Source: an uncultured Euryhalocaulis sp.
GTDB lineage: Bacteria; Pseudomonadota; Alphaproteobacteria; Caulobacterales; Maricaulaceae
Length of the DNA: 64,000 nucleotides
Assembly: GCA_913055605.1 (NCBI GenBank)
Contig: CAJXKJ010000009.1
Coordinates: 1 to 64,000, forward strand
Direction of reading: 5' to 3'
The first letter of the stretch is position 1, and every line of letters starts with the position of its first letter. Made by a program: the position numbers and the translations under genes. This document shows positions 43,795 through 52,263 of the stretch, piece by piece. The notes beneath the pieces are model-generated. The model was not told the DNA's origin. It searched no databases and worked only from the letters and a program-made list of their open reading frames with translations.

Positions 43795-44787
43795 ATGGCC
43801 GGCGGAATGCTGCGGCTATCCCAGATAGACGTGCCCGATCGTATGGCGCCGGTCCTGCCGCCCATCGCCTCGCAAATCCTGTTCGCATCGGTCTGCACGC
43901 TGTCGGCCATCGTGCTGCGCGTCATCACGGACGTCTTCCTGCCGGGCGCCGGCCCGTTCGCGCTGACCGTCCCCGCCGTGCTGGTGGCGACGCTGTTCGG
44001 GCGCTGGCTGTGCGGGGCGCTGACCCAGGCCGTGCTGTCGCTCTACGCCTGGTATTTCGTGCTGCCGATGGAGGGCAGTTTCCGTTTCGTCGATCCCACC
44101 GACGGCCCGCGCGTGGCGGTCAACATGGCGGCGGGCTTCTTCGTCGTCGCGTTGGGCGAACTGTTCCGGCGCGCGGTGCGCCGCGCGCTGGACGAGCGCG
44201 AGGTGCTGCTGCTGGAGCTGGAGCACCGGGTGAAGAACAATTTCGCCTCCATGGCCTCGGTCGTCCGCCTGCAGCAGCGCGAGGCGACGGACAGCGAGGC
44301 GCAGGCCGCCCTGCAGAGCACGCTCGGCCGCATCGAAAGCTACGCCAACGCCCACGCCTTGCTGTACCGGGGCTACGCCCTGACCGGCATGGTCGACATG
44401 CGCTCCTATCTGGGGGAGCTGTGCGAGGCGCTGCAGGACTCGCTGTCCGGCGCCGTTCCCGTGCGGATCGTCTGCGAGATCGACGCCATCCGCATGCCGC
44501 GCGAGCGGGCGGTGACGGTCGGGCTTCTGGTCAACGAGGTCGCCACCAACAGCGCCAAGCACGCCTTCGACGGGCGCAATGAGGGCGTCATCCGCCTGCG
44601 CTTCCGCGACGGGGCGGACGCCTATGAGCTGGAGCTGTCGGACGACGGCGCCGGCATCCAGGGCGCCGCGCCGGTGCGCTCCCTGGGCGTGCGGCTGATC
44701 GAATCCCTGACCGCCCAGGCCGCCGCCACGGTGGAGACGGCGACCGGTCCGGACGGCACGACCTACCGCTTCACGCTTTCGCGCTAG
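43795..44787 (+). CDS. HWE/HisKA_2-type sensor histidine kinase
   Basis: 330 residues from ATG 43795 (GGAAGG upstream; TTG 43771 is the alternative). N-terminal DUF4118-like membrane domain of three to four helices (ILFASVCTLSAIVLRVI to VNMAAGFFVVALGEL). Then comes HisKA_2 with the phosphoacceptor in LELEHRVKNNFASMASVVRLQQ, and the ATPase with GLLVNEVATNSAKHAFDG (N box) and LSDDGAGIQG (G1). This kinase class often feeds the PhyR-type general stress response, but no response regulator is encoded nearby, so it is an orphan. Confidence 0.9.
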   Translation: MAGGMLRLSQIDVPDRMAPVLPPIASQILFASVCTLSAIVLRVITDVFLPGAGPFALTVPAVLVATLFGRWLCGALTQAVLSLYAWYFVLPMEGSFRFVDPTDGPRVAVNMAAGFFVVALGELFRRAVRRALDEREVLLLELEHRVKNNFASMASVVRLQQREATDSEAQAALQSTLGRIESYANAHALLYRGYALTGMVDMRSYLGELCEALQDSLSGAVPVRIVCEIDAIRMPRERAVTVGLLVNEVATNSAKHAFDGRNEGVIRLRFRDGADAYELELSDDGAGIQGAAPVRSLGVRLIESLTAQAAATVETATGPDGTTYRFTLSR

Positions 44788-44874
44788 GCGCCACGAAATT
44801 TGCGCCCGAAATTGCGAAGGCGCGCGCGGGCGCCTAGCCTTGCGCCGCGATCAACGAAGAAAAGGAAACGCGCC

Positions 44875-45408
44875 ATGGAGCCGATCATCGAAAAGGCCGT
44901 CGGGGAATTCGAGAAGGGGCGCATTTCGCGCCGCCAGCTGGTCGAGGGGCTGACCGTGATGCTGATGGCCGGCGGCGCGGCCGGCGCGGCGAGCGCCCAG
45001 ATCCCGGGCGGCGCCCTGCCCCCCGGCGAGTCGGAGCTGGTCGGCGATCTGCGGCCGCTCGCGGCCGCCGCGCCCTTCGCCGCCACCGGCATCGACCACA
45101 TGTCCGTGCTGGTCAGCGACATGAAGGCGTCGGCGGAATTCTACGCCAGCCTGTTCGGCCTGGTCCCGGTCAGCGAGGACGTCGAGCACAAGATCCTGCG
45201 CATGGCCAATGCCGAGGGGAAGATCATCCTGTCCCTGCGGGAGCAGACGCCGTTCGGCGTGATCGACCATTTCGCCTTCAAGCTGTCGGAGATGGACCGC
45301 GACGCGACCACCGCGACGCTGGCCGGGCGCGGCATCGAGGCGAAGACCAATATCGAATACGGCTATTATATCGACGACCCGGACGGGGCCGCGGTCCAGC
45401 TGACCTGA
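44875..45408 (+). CDS. VOC-family protein with Tat-like leader
   Basis: 177 residues from ATG 44875 (GAAAAGGAAA upstream). The leader KGRISRRQLVEGLTVMLMAGGAAGAASA resembles a twin-arginine signal. The C-terminal 115 residues form a vicinal-oxygen-chelate domain, ATGIDHMSVLVSDMKASAEFYASLFGLVPVSED..., ending in YYIDDPDGAAVQLT. Relatives include glyoxalases and extradiol dioxygenases. The reaction is unknown. It ends four bases from the convergent SDR gene. Confidence 0.83.
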   Translation: MEPIIEKAVGEFEKGRISRRQLVEGLTVMLMAGGAAGAASAQIPGGALPPGESELVGDLRPLAAAAPFAATGIDHMSVLVSDMKASAEFYASLFGLVPVSEDVEHKILRMANAEGKIILSLREQTPFGVIDHFAFKLSEMDRDATTATLAGRGIEAKTNIEYGYYIDDPDGAAVQLT

Positions 45409-45412
45409 CCGC

Positions 45413-46171
45413 TCAGGCCAGCGTCACCCCGCCATCGACCACCAGCAGCGCGCCGACCGTATAGGCGGAGCCGGGCGCGGCCAGGAACAGGATCGCGTCC
45501 GCGATCTCCTCGGCCGTCGCCATGCGCTTGATCGGGGTGGACTCCACCATGGCCTCGCGCACAGGCTCCGGCGCGGTGGCCATCATCGCGGTGTCGACCA
45601 GGCCCGGGCACACCGCGTTCACTCGCACGCCCGCGCCGACCAGGTCCAGCGCCGCGGCCTTGGTCAGGCCGGCGACGCCGTGCTTGGCGGCGACATAGGG
45701 CGACATGCCCGCCCCGCCGACGACGCTGGCGATGGAGGCGACATTGACGATGGCCCCGCCGCCGGCCGCCTTGATGCGCGGGATCTCCGCCTTCATCGAA
45801 TAGAACACGCCGGACAGATTGACGCCGATCAGCCGGTCCCAGTGGTCGATCGCCACGTCCTCCACCGACCCGCCGATGCCCGAGGGGATGCCGGCGCTGT
45901 TCACCCCGATATGCAGGGCGCCGAACGCTTCCTCGGCGCGCGCGGCCATCATCTCGCACTGCTCGGGGTTGCTGACATTGGCGGCGACCGCGTCGGCCTG
46001 TCCGCCGCGCTCGGCGATCTGGCCGGCCACCGCGCCGGCGCCCGCGCCGTCCCGGTCGGCCAGCATCACCGCGGCGCCCTCGGCGGCGAAGGCGCGCGCC
46101 GCCGCTGCGCCGATGCCGCTGGCCGCGCCGGTGATCAGGACGGTTTTTCCCGTAAACCGCGCAACGGACAT
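45413..46171 (-). CDS. SDR-family NAD(P)-dependent oxidoreductase
   Basis: 252 residues, a classical SDR. Cofactor motif LITGAASGIGAAAARAFAAEG, the GVNSAGIPSG segment, catalytic Ser in NVASIASVVGG, and Tyr-Lys in SPYVAAKHGVAGLTK. It oxidises or reduces an alcohol/ketone; the substrate cannot be predicted. It lies at the edge of the catabolic region and may contribute to it. Confidence 0.9.
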   Translation of the reverse strand: MSVARFTGKTVLITGAASGIGAAAARAFAAEGAAVMLADRDGAGAGAVAGQIAERGGQADAVAANVSNPEQCEMMAARAEEAFGALHIGVNSAGIPSGIGGSVEDVAIDHWDRLIGVNLSGVFYSMKAEIPRIKAAGGGAIVNVASIASVVGGAGMSPYVAAKHGVAGLTKAAALDLVGAGVRVNAVCPGLVDTAMMATAPEPVREAMVESTPIKRMATAEEIADAILFLAAPGSAYTVGALLVVDGGVTLA

Positions 46172-46234
46172 GGGCGCTCCTCCCCGGAAGCGTTTCTTTC
46201 AACTATAGCGCGCCCGGCCCGGCCCGCACACGGG

Positions 46235-46273
46235 AACGAAAATGGAAACGGCCGGGGCGCTGGGCCCCGGCCG
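46235..46273 (-). terminator. Probable rho-independent terminator of the second TonB receptor
   Basis: CGGCCGGGG/CCCCGGCCG (46249-46257 and 46265-46273) forms a 9-bp perfect stem with a 7-base loop. On the minus strand it is followed by TTTCCATTTTCG. It lies 24 bp beyond the receptor stop. The U tract is interrupted, so efficiency is uncertain. Confidence 0.7.
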
Positions 46274-46296
46274 CGTCCTTCCGCCGCCCAAAACGC

Positions 46297-48744
46297 TCAG
46301 AAATTGACCTGCAGCGTCGCGCCGATCTGGCGCGGCTTGCCGCGCACCACGTTCAGCGACGACCGGTCGGGAATCCCCGCCCCGCGCCGCGGCCCGCCGA
46401 AGTCCCAGTACCCGCCGCCGAACCGCGTGGAGTAGGAGGCGTAGGTCTCATCCAGCAGATTGTTGGCGAACAGGGCCAGCGTGTAGCGCCCGTCGCCGCT
46501 CTTCCACTCCACGCGCGCATTCACCAGGCCATAGTCGGGCTGTTCGTAGGTGGAGTCGGAATCGTCGGTCGGGTGGGTCTGCTGCGATCCGACATAGGCG
46601 TAGTTGACGCTGAAATTCATCTCCGCCCCGCCGTCCATCGGCATCGTGTACAGCGCCCCGATATTGCCGGTGTTCATCGGCGGCTCGGGGAACAGATACG
46701 GGCCGCTATTGGCGACCGGATCGGCCAGCTCGTAATTCGTATAGCCATAGGCGCCATAGATGCTGAACTGGTCGGTCAGGAAGAACTGGCCGTCGATCTC
46801 CGCGCCATAGACGTCGACATCGCCGGAATCCACGACCCGGATGACGAAGCCGACCGGACAGGCGCCGGAGGCCTGCTCCGCCGCCGTACAGGTGATCTGC
46901 CGCGCCGCCTGGCGGTTGCTCCACTGCATGAAGAACAGCGTCGGGTTCAGGCGGAACCGCCCGCCGAACTCGGTCCGCAGCCCGGCCTCGTAATTGACGA
47001 CCTTTTCCGGCGGGATCGCCTGGATGAAGTCGCCGCTCTGCAGATCGCCCGGGATCAGGTCGATAATGCCGAAGCTGAACTGGCCGGCCTGATAGGCCTT
47101 GGAGACGGTGGCGTAGCCCATGACGTCTTCGGTGAAGTGGTGGTCCAGCGTCGCGCGCCAGTCCACCTCGGTCCAGCTGTCGTCGGTGGTGACGGTGGTG
47201 GAGCTCGTCCCCGGCGCCGGATTGAAATTGTCCGAGGCGTACTCGGTCTGCATGTACTCTTTCTTGTCGTGGGCCAGCCGCGCCCCGACCGTCAGATTGG
47301 TGGCGTCGGTGATGTGCCAGATGGCGCTGTTGAACCAGCCCCAGGACGTCGACTCCTGCCGCGTCAGCGTGTCGTCGGTGGTGAACAGGCCGGCGTCGCC
47401 ATTGCCGTTGGCGCGCCCTGGCACGCCGTCGCCGTCCGGGTCGTTCGCCCAGGTCGGCGGACCCGGAGGGGCGCTGGTGCCCCGCCGCGTGATCAGCGCG
47501 CCGGAGGACGAGGAGTCCTCGTAGAAGAAGTTCACCCCGGTCACCAGCTCCACCCGGCCGCCGAACAGGCCGGCGTTCAGCTGCAGGTCCTGATAGAAGA
47601 CCTCGGAATTCACATTGTCGGGCCGCGCCTCGAAGCCCAGCTGCTGCCAGCTGGTCAGGCCCTCATGGTCCATCTCCGCCGCGCCGCTGGTGGAGATCAG
47701 CGACAGGTTATCGCCCAGATCCCAGGTCAGGTTCAGATCGGCCTGCCAGTAGACCGAGTCGTTGAACAGCTCGCAGGCCGCGTCGAAGTCCGGATCGAAA
47801 TCGTCCAGCAGACAGAAATCCGGCATGGTGAAGTCGTCGCGCACGATGCGCGGATCGTCGACCGCCGCGATCGGCGCCTGGCCGTCGGCCTCCAGCGCGT
47901 CGGACAGCCAGTCGGCGAAATTGCCGTCGAAAAAGCCCTCGATCCCCGGCGCCATGTCGAACGTCTCGACGTCCTGCGGCGAGCCGTCGGACTGGGAGTC
48001 GCTGTACAGGAAGCCGAAATTGGCGGTCAGGGTGTCGCTGAGCAGCGCCTTGGCCTGGAACCGGCCGACCCAGTCCTCATGCCCGCCCAGCTCCTGCGTG
48101 CCGCGCGTGACCCAGCCTTCTTCTTTCAAGAGGCCGCCCTGCAGGCGCACGAAGAAGCGCTCGCTGACCGGGATATTGGTCATCGCCACGAAATCGGTGC
48201 GGTCCATCTCCCCGACCGTGACGCGGGCATAGGATTCCTGCTCCGGCCCCGGCTGCTTGGTGAACATGCGGATCGCGCCGCCGGTGGAGTTGCGGCCGAA
48301 CAGCGTGCCCTGCGGCCCGCGCAGCACCTCGATCCGGTCGACGTCCAGCACGTTGAAGATCGAACCATTGGTGCGCGGCACATAGATGCCGTCCAGATAC
48401 AGCGCCACGCCGCGTTCGCTGGTCGCGCCGCCGCCGCCGGAAATGCCGCGGATCATATAGGTCGGCTGGTTCACCCCGTTCCCCCGCGATCCGGAGATCG
48501 TCAGGTTCGGCGTGAACAGCGACACGTCCATCAGGTCCTCGATGCCCTGACGCTCGATCGTCTCCGGCGTGAAGGCCAGAACCGACAGCGGCGTGTCCTG
48601 GATCGCGGTTTCGCGCCGCTCAGAGGTCACGGTGACGACGTCCATCACCTGGGCCTGCGCGACGGCGCCGGTCGAAAACGCCGTTCCGGCGAGCAGCGCC
48701 GCCATGGCCGCGCGCACGCGGCCAGCCTGTTTCAGCTGAGTCAT
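46297..48744 (-). CDS. TonB-dependent outer-membrane receptor (second)
   Basis: 815 residues. Signal peptide AAMAALLAGTAFSTGAVAQA, then a TonB-box-like DVVTVTSERRETAIQDTPLSVL and a plug domain with VDRIEVLRGPQGTLFGRNSTGGAIRMFTKQP. The barrel ends in the terminal Phe of GATLQVNF. Sequence style matches the TonB receptors abundant in sphingomonads and Caulobacterales that import hydrophobic or aromatic compounds, consistent with the catabolic genes next door (inference). A ribosome site AAGGGGAGGG precedes the ATG. Confidence 0.95.
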   Translation of the reverse strand: MTQLKQAGRVRAAMAALLAGTAFSTGAVAQAQVMDVVTVTSERRETAIQDTPLSVLAFTPETIERQGIEDLMDVSLFTPNLTISGSRGNGVNQPTYMIRGISGGGGATSERGVALYLDGIYVPRTNGSIFNVLDVDRIEVLRGPQGTLFGRNSTGGAIRMFTKQPGPEQESYARVTVGEMDRTDFVAMTNIPVSERFFVRLQGGLLKEEGWVTRGTQELGGHEDWVGRFQAKALLSDTLTANFGFLYSDSQSDGSPQDVETFDMAPGIEGFFDGNFADWLSDALEADGQAPIAAVDDPRIVRDDFTMPDFCLLDDFDPDFDAACELFNDSVYWQADLNLTWDLGDNLSLISTSGAAEMDHEGLTSWQQLGFEARPDNVNSEVFYQDLQLNAGLFGGRVELVTGVNFFYEDSSSSGALITRRGTSAPPGPPTWANDPDGDGVPGRANGNGDAGLFTTDDTLTRQESTSWGWFNSAIWHITDATNLTVGARLAHDKKEYMQTEYASDNFNPAPGTSSTTVTTDDSWTEVDWRATLDHHFTEDVMGYATVSKAYQAGQFSFGIIDLIPGDLQSGDFIQAIPPEKVVNYEAGLRTEFGGRFRLNPTLFFMQWSNRQAARQITCTAAEQASGACPVGFVIRVVDSGDVDVYGAEIDGQFFLTDQFSIYGAYGYTNYELADPVANSGPYLFPEPPMNTGNIGALYTMPMDGGAEMNFSVNYAYVGSQQTHPTDDSDSTYEQPDYGLVNARVEWKSGDGRYTLALFANNLLDETYASYSTRFGGGYWDFGGPRRGAGIPDRSSLNVVRGKPRQIGATLQVNF

Positions 48745-48823
48745 AAGTCCCTCCCCTTGCCAATCGCGCGGGTGTGCCCGCGTCGATTGTTAGTCAAAAG
48801 AGACTTGCAGGGTTGAGCTTATC

Positions 48824-48842
48824 CTGTCACTCGCACTGACAG
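48824..48842. promoter_or_regulatory. Inverted repeat upstream of the TonB receptor
   Basis: CTGTCA-N7-TGACAG has perfect 6-bp arms and lies 80 bp upstream of the receptor start in a relatively AT-rich spacer (48745-48903). It could be an operator for an adjacent or remote regulator. A second small hairpin CGGGCT/AGCCCG at 48887-48901 lies just past the SDR gene's stop. No regulator is encoded nearby. Confidence 0.35.
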
Positions 48843-48903
48843 TTACATTACAGGAATTTAATGATCCGCTCAGCTCATAAGGGCGCGGGCTATAAGCCCG
48901 AAC

Positions 48904-49656
48904 TCACAGCTCGACGCAGCCGCCGTCGACGAACAGATCGACCCCGGTGATGAAGCTCGCCTGGGCCGAGGACAGGAAGAGGATCGCGTCGGCGATCTCC
49001 TCCGGCTCGCCCATCCGGTGCATCGGCACGGCGTTGATCATGGTCTGGCGCATGCCGTCGATGGCTTCCGGCGGCAGGCCGCTGCGATTGATGATCGGGG
49101 TTTCGGTCGGTCCCGGGCTGACCAGGTTGACGCGGATTTTCCGGTCCACCAGCTCGGCGGCCAGAATCCGCCCGACCGCGCGCAGCCCGGCCTTGGACGC
49201 GGCGTAGATCACATTGCCCGGCACCGCGAGCGTGGAGCCGATGGAGCCGGTGAAGACGATGGACCCGCCATCGTTCATCAGCGGCAGCGCCTTCTGCGCG
49301 GCGAAGAAACAGCCGCGCAGATTGACGCCGTGCACCTTGTCCCAGGCTTCGGGCGTGACATCGGGCGCCGGCGCGAACTCGCCGATGCCGGCGTTCACGA
49401 CCAGCGCGTCGATGGCGCCGAAGGCGTCCTTGATCTGCGCCATCGCCGCTTCGCTGTCCTCGATGCTGGCGACGTCGCTGCGGATCGCCAGCGTCTCGCC
49501 GCCCAGCTCCGCCTTCGCGGCGTCCAGCGTCTCCTGGCTGCGGCCGGTGACGGCCACGCGCGCGCCCTCCTTCGCGAAGCCGCGCGCCGCGGACAGGCCG
49601 ATGCCGCTGTTTCCGCCGATGACGACCGCGACCTTGCCGTCAAACCGTCCGCTCAT
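48904..49656 (-). CDS. SDR-family oxidoreductase
   Basis: 250 residues. Cofactor motif VVIGGNSGIGLSAARGFAKEG, catalytic Ser in VFTGSIGSTLAVPG, and YAASKAGLRAVGRIL with the Tyr-Lys pair. It ends VDLFVDGGCVEL, as in many SDRs. Substrate unknown. Its ATG overlaps the stop of the SnoaL-like lipoprotein gene (ATGA), so the two are translationally coupled and probably act in one pathway. Confidence 0.9.
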   Translation of the reverse strand: MSGRFDGKVAVVIGGNSGIGLSAARGFAKEGARVAVTGRSQETLDAAKAELGGETLAIRSDVASIEDSEAAMAQIKDAFGAIDALVVNAGIGEFAPAPDVTPEAWDKVHGVNLRGCFFAAQKALPLMNDGGSIVFTGSIGSTLAVPGNVIYAASKAGLRAVGRILAAELVDRKIRVNLVSPGPTETPIINRSGLPPEAIDGMRQTMINAVPMHRMGEPEEIADAILFLSSAQASFITGVDLFVDGGCVEL

Positions 49657-50147
49657 TTCCCGTCCTCGAACATGGACATCGGATTGATGGGGTCGGTCGG
49701 CACGTCCTGGATCACTTCCCAGTGCTCGGCGATCTTGCCGTCCGCGACCCGGAACAGGTCCACGACCGCCATGCCCGGATCCTCCGGGAAGCGCTTCACG
49801 TGCAGGTGCACGGCGACCAGATTGCCGTCGACCAGCGTGCGCTTGATCATCTGCTCGGCGTCCGGGCTTTCGCGCCGGATCATGCGCAGGAAATCCTTCA
49901 GCGCGTCGCGCCCCGGCGGGGCCAGCTGCGAGTGCTGGATGTAGTCTTCGGCCAGATAGTCGTCGACACGGTCGGCGTCCATCGCGATCAGGACGTTGTT
50001 GTACATCTCCAGCACCAGCGCCAGATTCTGCTCTTCCTCGGCCGTTCGGCTCATCGCACCGTCTCCATTGCTTGCGGGATCGGGCGCGCAGGCGGCCAGC
50101 GCCGCCGCGGCGGCCAGCACCAGTACGATGCGGCGTCCCATGGTCAT
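49653..50147 (-). CDS. SnoaL-like (ester-cyclase type) lipoprotein
   Basis: 164 residues. Lipoprotein leader IVLVLAAAAALAACAPD with the Cys near residue 20. The remainder is a SnoaL NTF2-fold domain: LVLEMYNNVLIAMDADRVDDYLAEDYIQHSQLAPPGRDALKDFL and FRVADGKIAEHWEVIQDVP, the predicted ester-cyclase pattern. Lipid anchoring of such a domain is less common. It is coupled to the downstream SDR by a four-base overlap. Confidence 0.85.
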   Translation of the reverse strand: MTMGRRIVLVLAAAAALAACAPDPASNGDGAMSRTAEEEQNLALVLEMYNNVLIAMDADRVDDYLAEDYIQHSQLAPPGRDALKDFLRMIRRESPDAEQMIKRTLVDGNLVAVHLHVKRFPEDPGMAVVDLFRVADGKIAEHWEVIQDVPTDPINPMSMFEDGK

Positions 50148-50254
50148 TGCACCCCTTGCCCGCGGCCTCGCGGCCGTTTGCCGTGCACTCTAGGGGAGCC
50201 GGTCCGGTCCCGTCAGGGACTAATTCGCCAGCGGGGTCCGGCGGGACAGGGAAA

Positions 50255-50926
50255 TCAGCGCGCGCGGCGCTGGGCCGGGCCGTGGCGCAGCCGCGCCAGC
50301 ACCGCCAGCGGATCGGGCAGGTCCGCGGTCGCCTTGCGGACTTTCGCCTTGGCCTTTTCGAACTGCATCACGTTTTCGATCCGCCGCTGCAGGAAGGCGC
50401 GCGTGACGGCCAGATCGGCGTCCCGGTCGTCCAGAAAGACCGGGAAGGTCGCGGCGTAGACGCCCGACAGGATGGTGCGCTTCGAATAGAAATTGAAATC
50501 GGTGGAGCTGTCGCCCACCGCCCGCCACATCGCGTCGGCCGTGCGCCACAGGATGCGGGCGTTGGTCCCCGCCGCGTCGGGCAACATCAACCGCCCGGCG
50601 GCGCGGCGCGCGGCCTCCCGGTGCGGGCGCGCGGGGGTAAGGCGGGCCATCACCGCCGCCTCGATCCGCTGGCGCACTTTCAGGGCGGGCAAATCCATGG
50701 CGGACAGCGCCGCCGCCATCGCCCGGTCGGCCTGCAGATTCCAGAAATCGATCGCGTCCACCGGCCCGCGCGGGAAATACAGCGCGTCCGCCCCCTCCGG
50801 CAGGCCGGCCTCCGTCGCGGCGCGGGCCAGCACCGCCTGGCTCCACCCGTCGAAGGCCGCATGCGGCAGCGCGGCCTCCAGAATGGCGGCGCGATTGGCC
50901 TCGAAACGGGGAAATTCCTGCGTCAT
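50255..50926 (-). CDS. coq9: COQ9 family ubiquinone biosynthesis protein
   Basis: 223 residues from ATG 50926. The family signature is clear: ANRAAILEAALPHAAFDGWSQAVL at the N-terminus and WRAVGDSSTDFNFYSKRTILSGVYAATF in the middle. COQ9 is a TetR-fold lipid-binding protein that presents quinone intermediates to COQ7 in ubiquinone synthesis. The gene is divergent from rpsU in other alphaproteobacteria as I recall; here an AT-rich gene separates them. Confidence 0.92.
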   Translation of the reverse strand: MTQEFPRFEANRAAILEAALPHAAFDGWSQAVLARAATEAGLPEGADALYFPRGPVDAIDFWNLQADRAMAAALSAMDLPALKVRQRIEAAVMARLTPARPHREAARRAAGRLMLPDAAGTNARILWRTADAMWRAVGDSSTDFNFYSKRTILSGVYAATFPVFLDDRDADLAVTRAFLQRRIENVMQFEKAKAKVRKATADLPDPLAVLARLRHGPAQRRAR

Positions 50927-51006
50927 TCTTCTACATCTCGTTCGGTTACGGGAAAAATGCAACGTTCACTGACGTCGAACCACCTCTAGTGTTCTGCGAG
51001 GTCCCA

Positions 51007-52077
51007 ATGGACAGCGACATCAATCAGATATTCGAAGAAATAATATCGACCATCTTCTCCAAAGCCGGATTCAACGTGAAGCGCATGCTGGACGAATCAT
51101 TGAATAGTCCAGATTTAGTTGTTTACACAGCTACCGGAAAAGCGGTTGTCGATACAAAAGTATATAGATCACTTGTCGCACCAGCTGGACAATTACTTAA
51201 ATCTGCCATGATAATAGAAAATATTCGAGAAGAAACCGGGGCAGATTTTGGTATTATAGCGGTTGCAAATGACATATCCAGCCCATTAAGGCAAGCGATA
51301 TCTCGTAGATTTCCAAAAATAAAGATATATGATGAAAATATAATATTAGAATTACTTTCGAATGATTTTGACGAATATAGCAAATACATCCAGCTATTGC
51401 ATGACGCTCGACCATTTTCCAAAGCGATTCAAATTAGCAAAAGTAGTGGTGAAAAAAGTTTCGATATTCAAGACATTAAGGATGACTTAAAGAGCGCGCC
51501 GAATACTGCGTGGACATCGGATGAAAAATCCTCGCCGCATACACCCTTTGGGGGCCAATTATGCAATACGATCAAATCTATACCGCCCGGGCAAAAAACT
51601 TTCGCGAAATTCGAACGCGATGTTGGCAGCGCCCTAAAGTATATATTTGATTCAGACCTAACCTCTTGGACATATCAAGAAAAAACAGATACTGGAATTT
51701 CGAGATTTGATTACATTTGCAGAATTTCGTCAGATCATGATTTTTGGAAAACTATAATTCGCTCGTTTGGAACTAGATATATAATATTTGAGATGAAAAA
51801 TCATTCAGGTGAATACGGGCAAGGAGAGATTTATACAACAGAGAAATACCTATTTCGCACCGCGCTTCGGTCTGTTGCATTTATTATTTCACCAAATGGG
51901 GGTGATTCAAATGCACGGGCTGCAGCTCAGGGAGCACTAAGGGAAAACGGAAAGCTAATAATAGATTTAAATATTCAACGCATTTGCGAAATGCTGACGC
52001 TAAAGGATAGCGGCGACGATCACAATTCCGTTTTGGTGACCATGCTCGATGAATTACTTATGCGGATCGAGCGATAG
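51007..52077 (+). CDS. AT-rich orphan nuclease-like protein with two PD-(D/E)XK motif sets
   Basis: 356 residues from ATG 51007 (GAGG five bases upstream; GTG 50989 is the alternative). The N-terminal domain has SPDLVVYTATGKAVVDTKV (D36, D49-x-K51), an Mrr-like restriction-endonuclease layout. The C-terminal domain has E203, D235 in SRFDYICRI, E262-x-K264 in YIIFEMKNHS and Q272, followed by ISPNGGDSNARAAAQGALRENGKLIID, a tail seen in uncharacterised restriction-like proteins. Codon use and composition are strongly AT-rich against GC-rich neighbours, indicating recent acquisition. No methylase or other defence gene is adjacent. A phage-defence or DNA-damage role is inferred, not shown. Confidence 0.75.
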   Translation: MDSDINQIFEEIISTIFSKAGFNVKRMLDESLNSPDLVVYTATGKAVVDTKVYRSLVAPAGQLLKSAMIIENIREETGADFGIIAVANDISSPLRQAISRRFPKIKIYDENIILELLSNDFDEYSKYIQLLHDARPFSKAIQISKSSGEKSFDIQDIKDDLKSAPNTAWTSDEKSSPHTPFGGQLCNTIKSIPPGQKTFAKFERDVGSALKYIFDSDLTSWTYQEKTDTGISRFDYICRISSDHDFWKTIIRSFGTRYIIFEMKNHSGEYGQGEIYTTEKYLFRTALRSVAFIISPNGGDSNARAAAQGALRENGKLIIDLNIQRICEMLTLKDSGDDHNSVLVTMLDELLMRIER

Positions 52078-52156
52078 GGAGACGTGGTGGAGTGGATTAA
52101 AATCCAGCCTTTTGCCGGGTCGCTGCGAACAGCACCCCGTTTGGTCAGCGATGCGC

Positions 52157-52185
52157 TGGACAGGCGAAATCCCCTCTGTTATCAG
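52157..52185 (+). promoter_or_regulatory. Probable rpsU promoter
   Basis: TGGACA (52157-52162) and TATCAG (52180-52185) are 17 bp apart, matching 5/6 and 4/6 of the sigma-70 consensus, and lie about 75 bp before the rpsU start. They are in native GC-rich sequence just beyond the AT-rich gene. The 52078-52156 stretch contains nothing else I can support. Confidence 0.45.
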
Positions 52186-52246
52186 CCCCGCCAACGATTT
52201 CGCGTTTTCGCGGAAGCGGCCGAACGGCCTTTTCGCGGACCCAGAC

Positions 52247-52263
52247 AGGAGGCGAGAGCCCTG
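52247..52263 (+). promoter_or_regulatory. Ribosome binding site deciding a CTG start for rpsU
   Basis: A perfect AGGAGG (52247-52252) is followed by eight bases and then CTG at 52261, exactly where homologues begin MVQxxVRDNN. No ATG, GTG or TTG lies in frame between this site and the conserved start of S21. Confidence 0.7.

Noticed and set aside
52078-52200. tRNA-like sequence GGAGACGTGGTGGAGTGG...ATTAAAATCC upstream of rpsU
   Set aside because: The start resembles a tRNA-Leu/Ser acceptor and D arm, but no matching acceptor 3' strand, anticodon arm or T arm could be folded. It is at best a chance match or relic.
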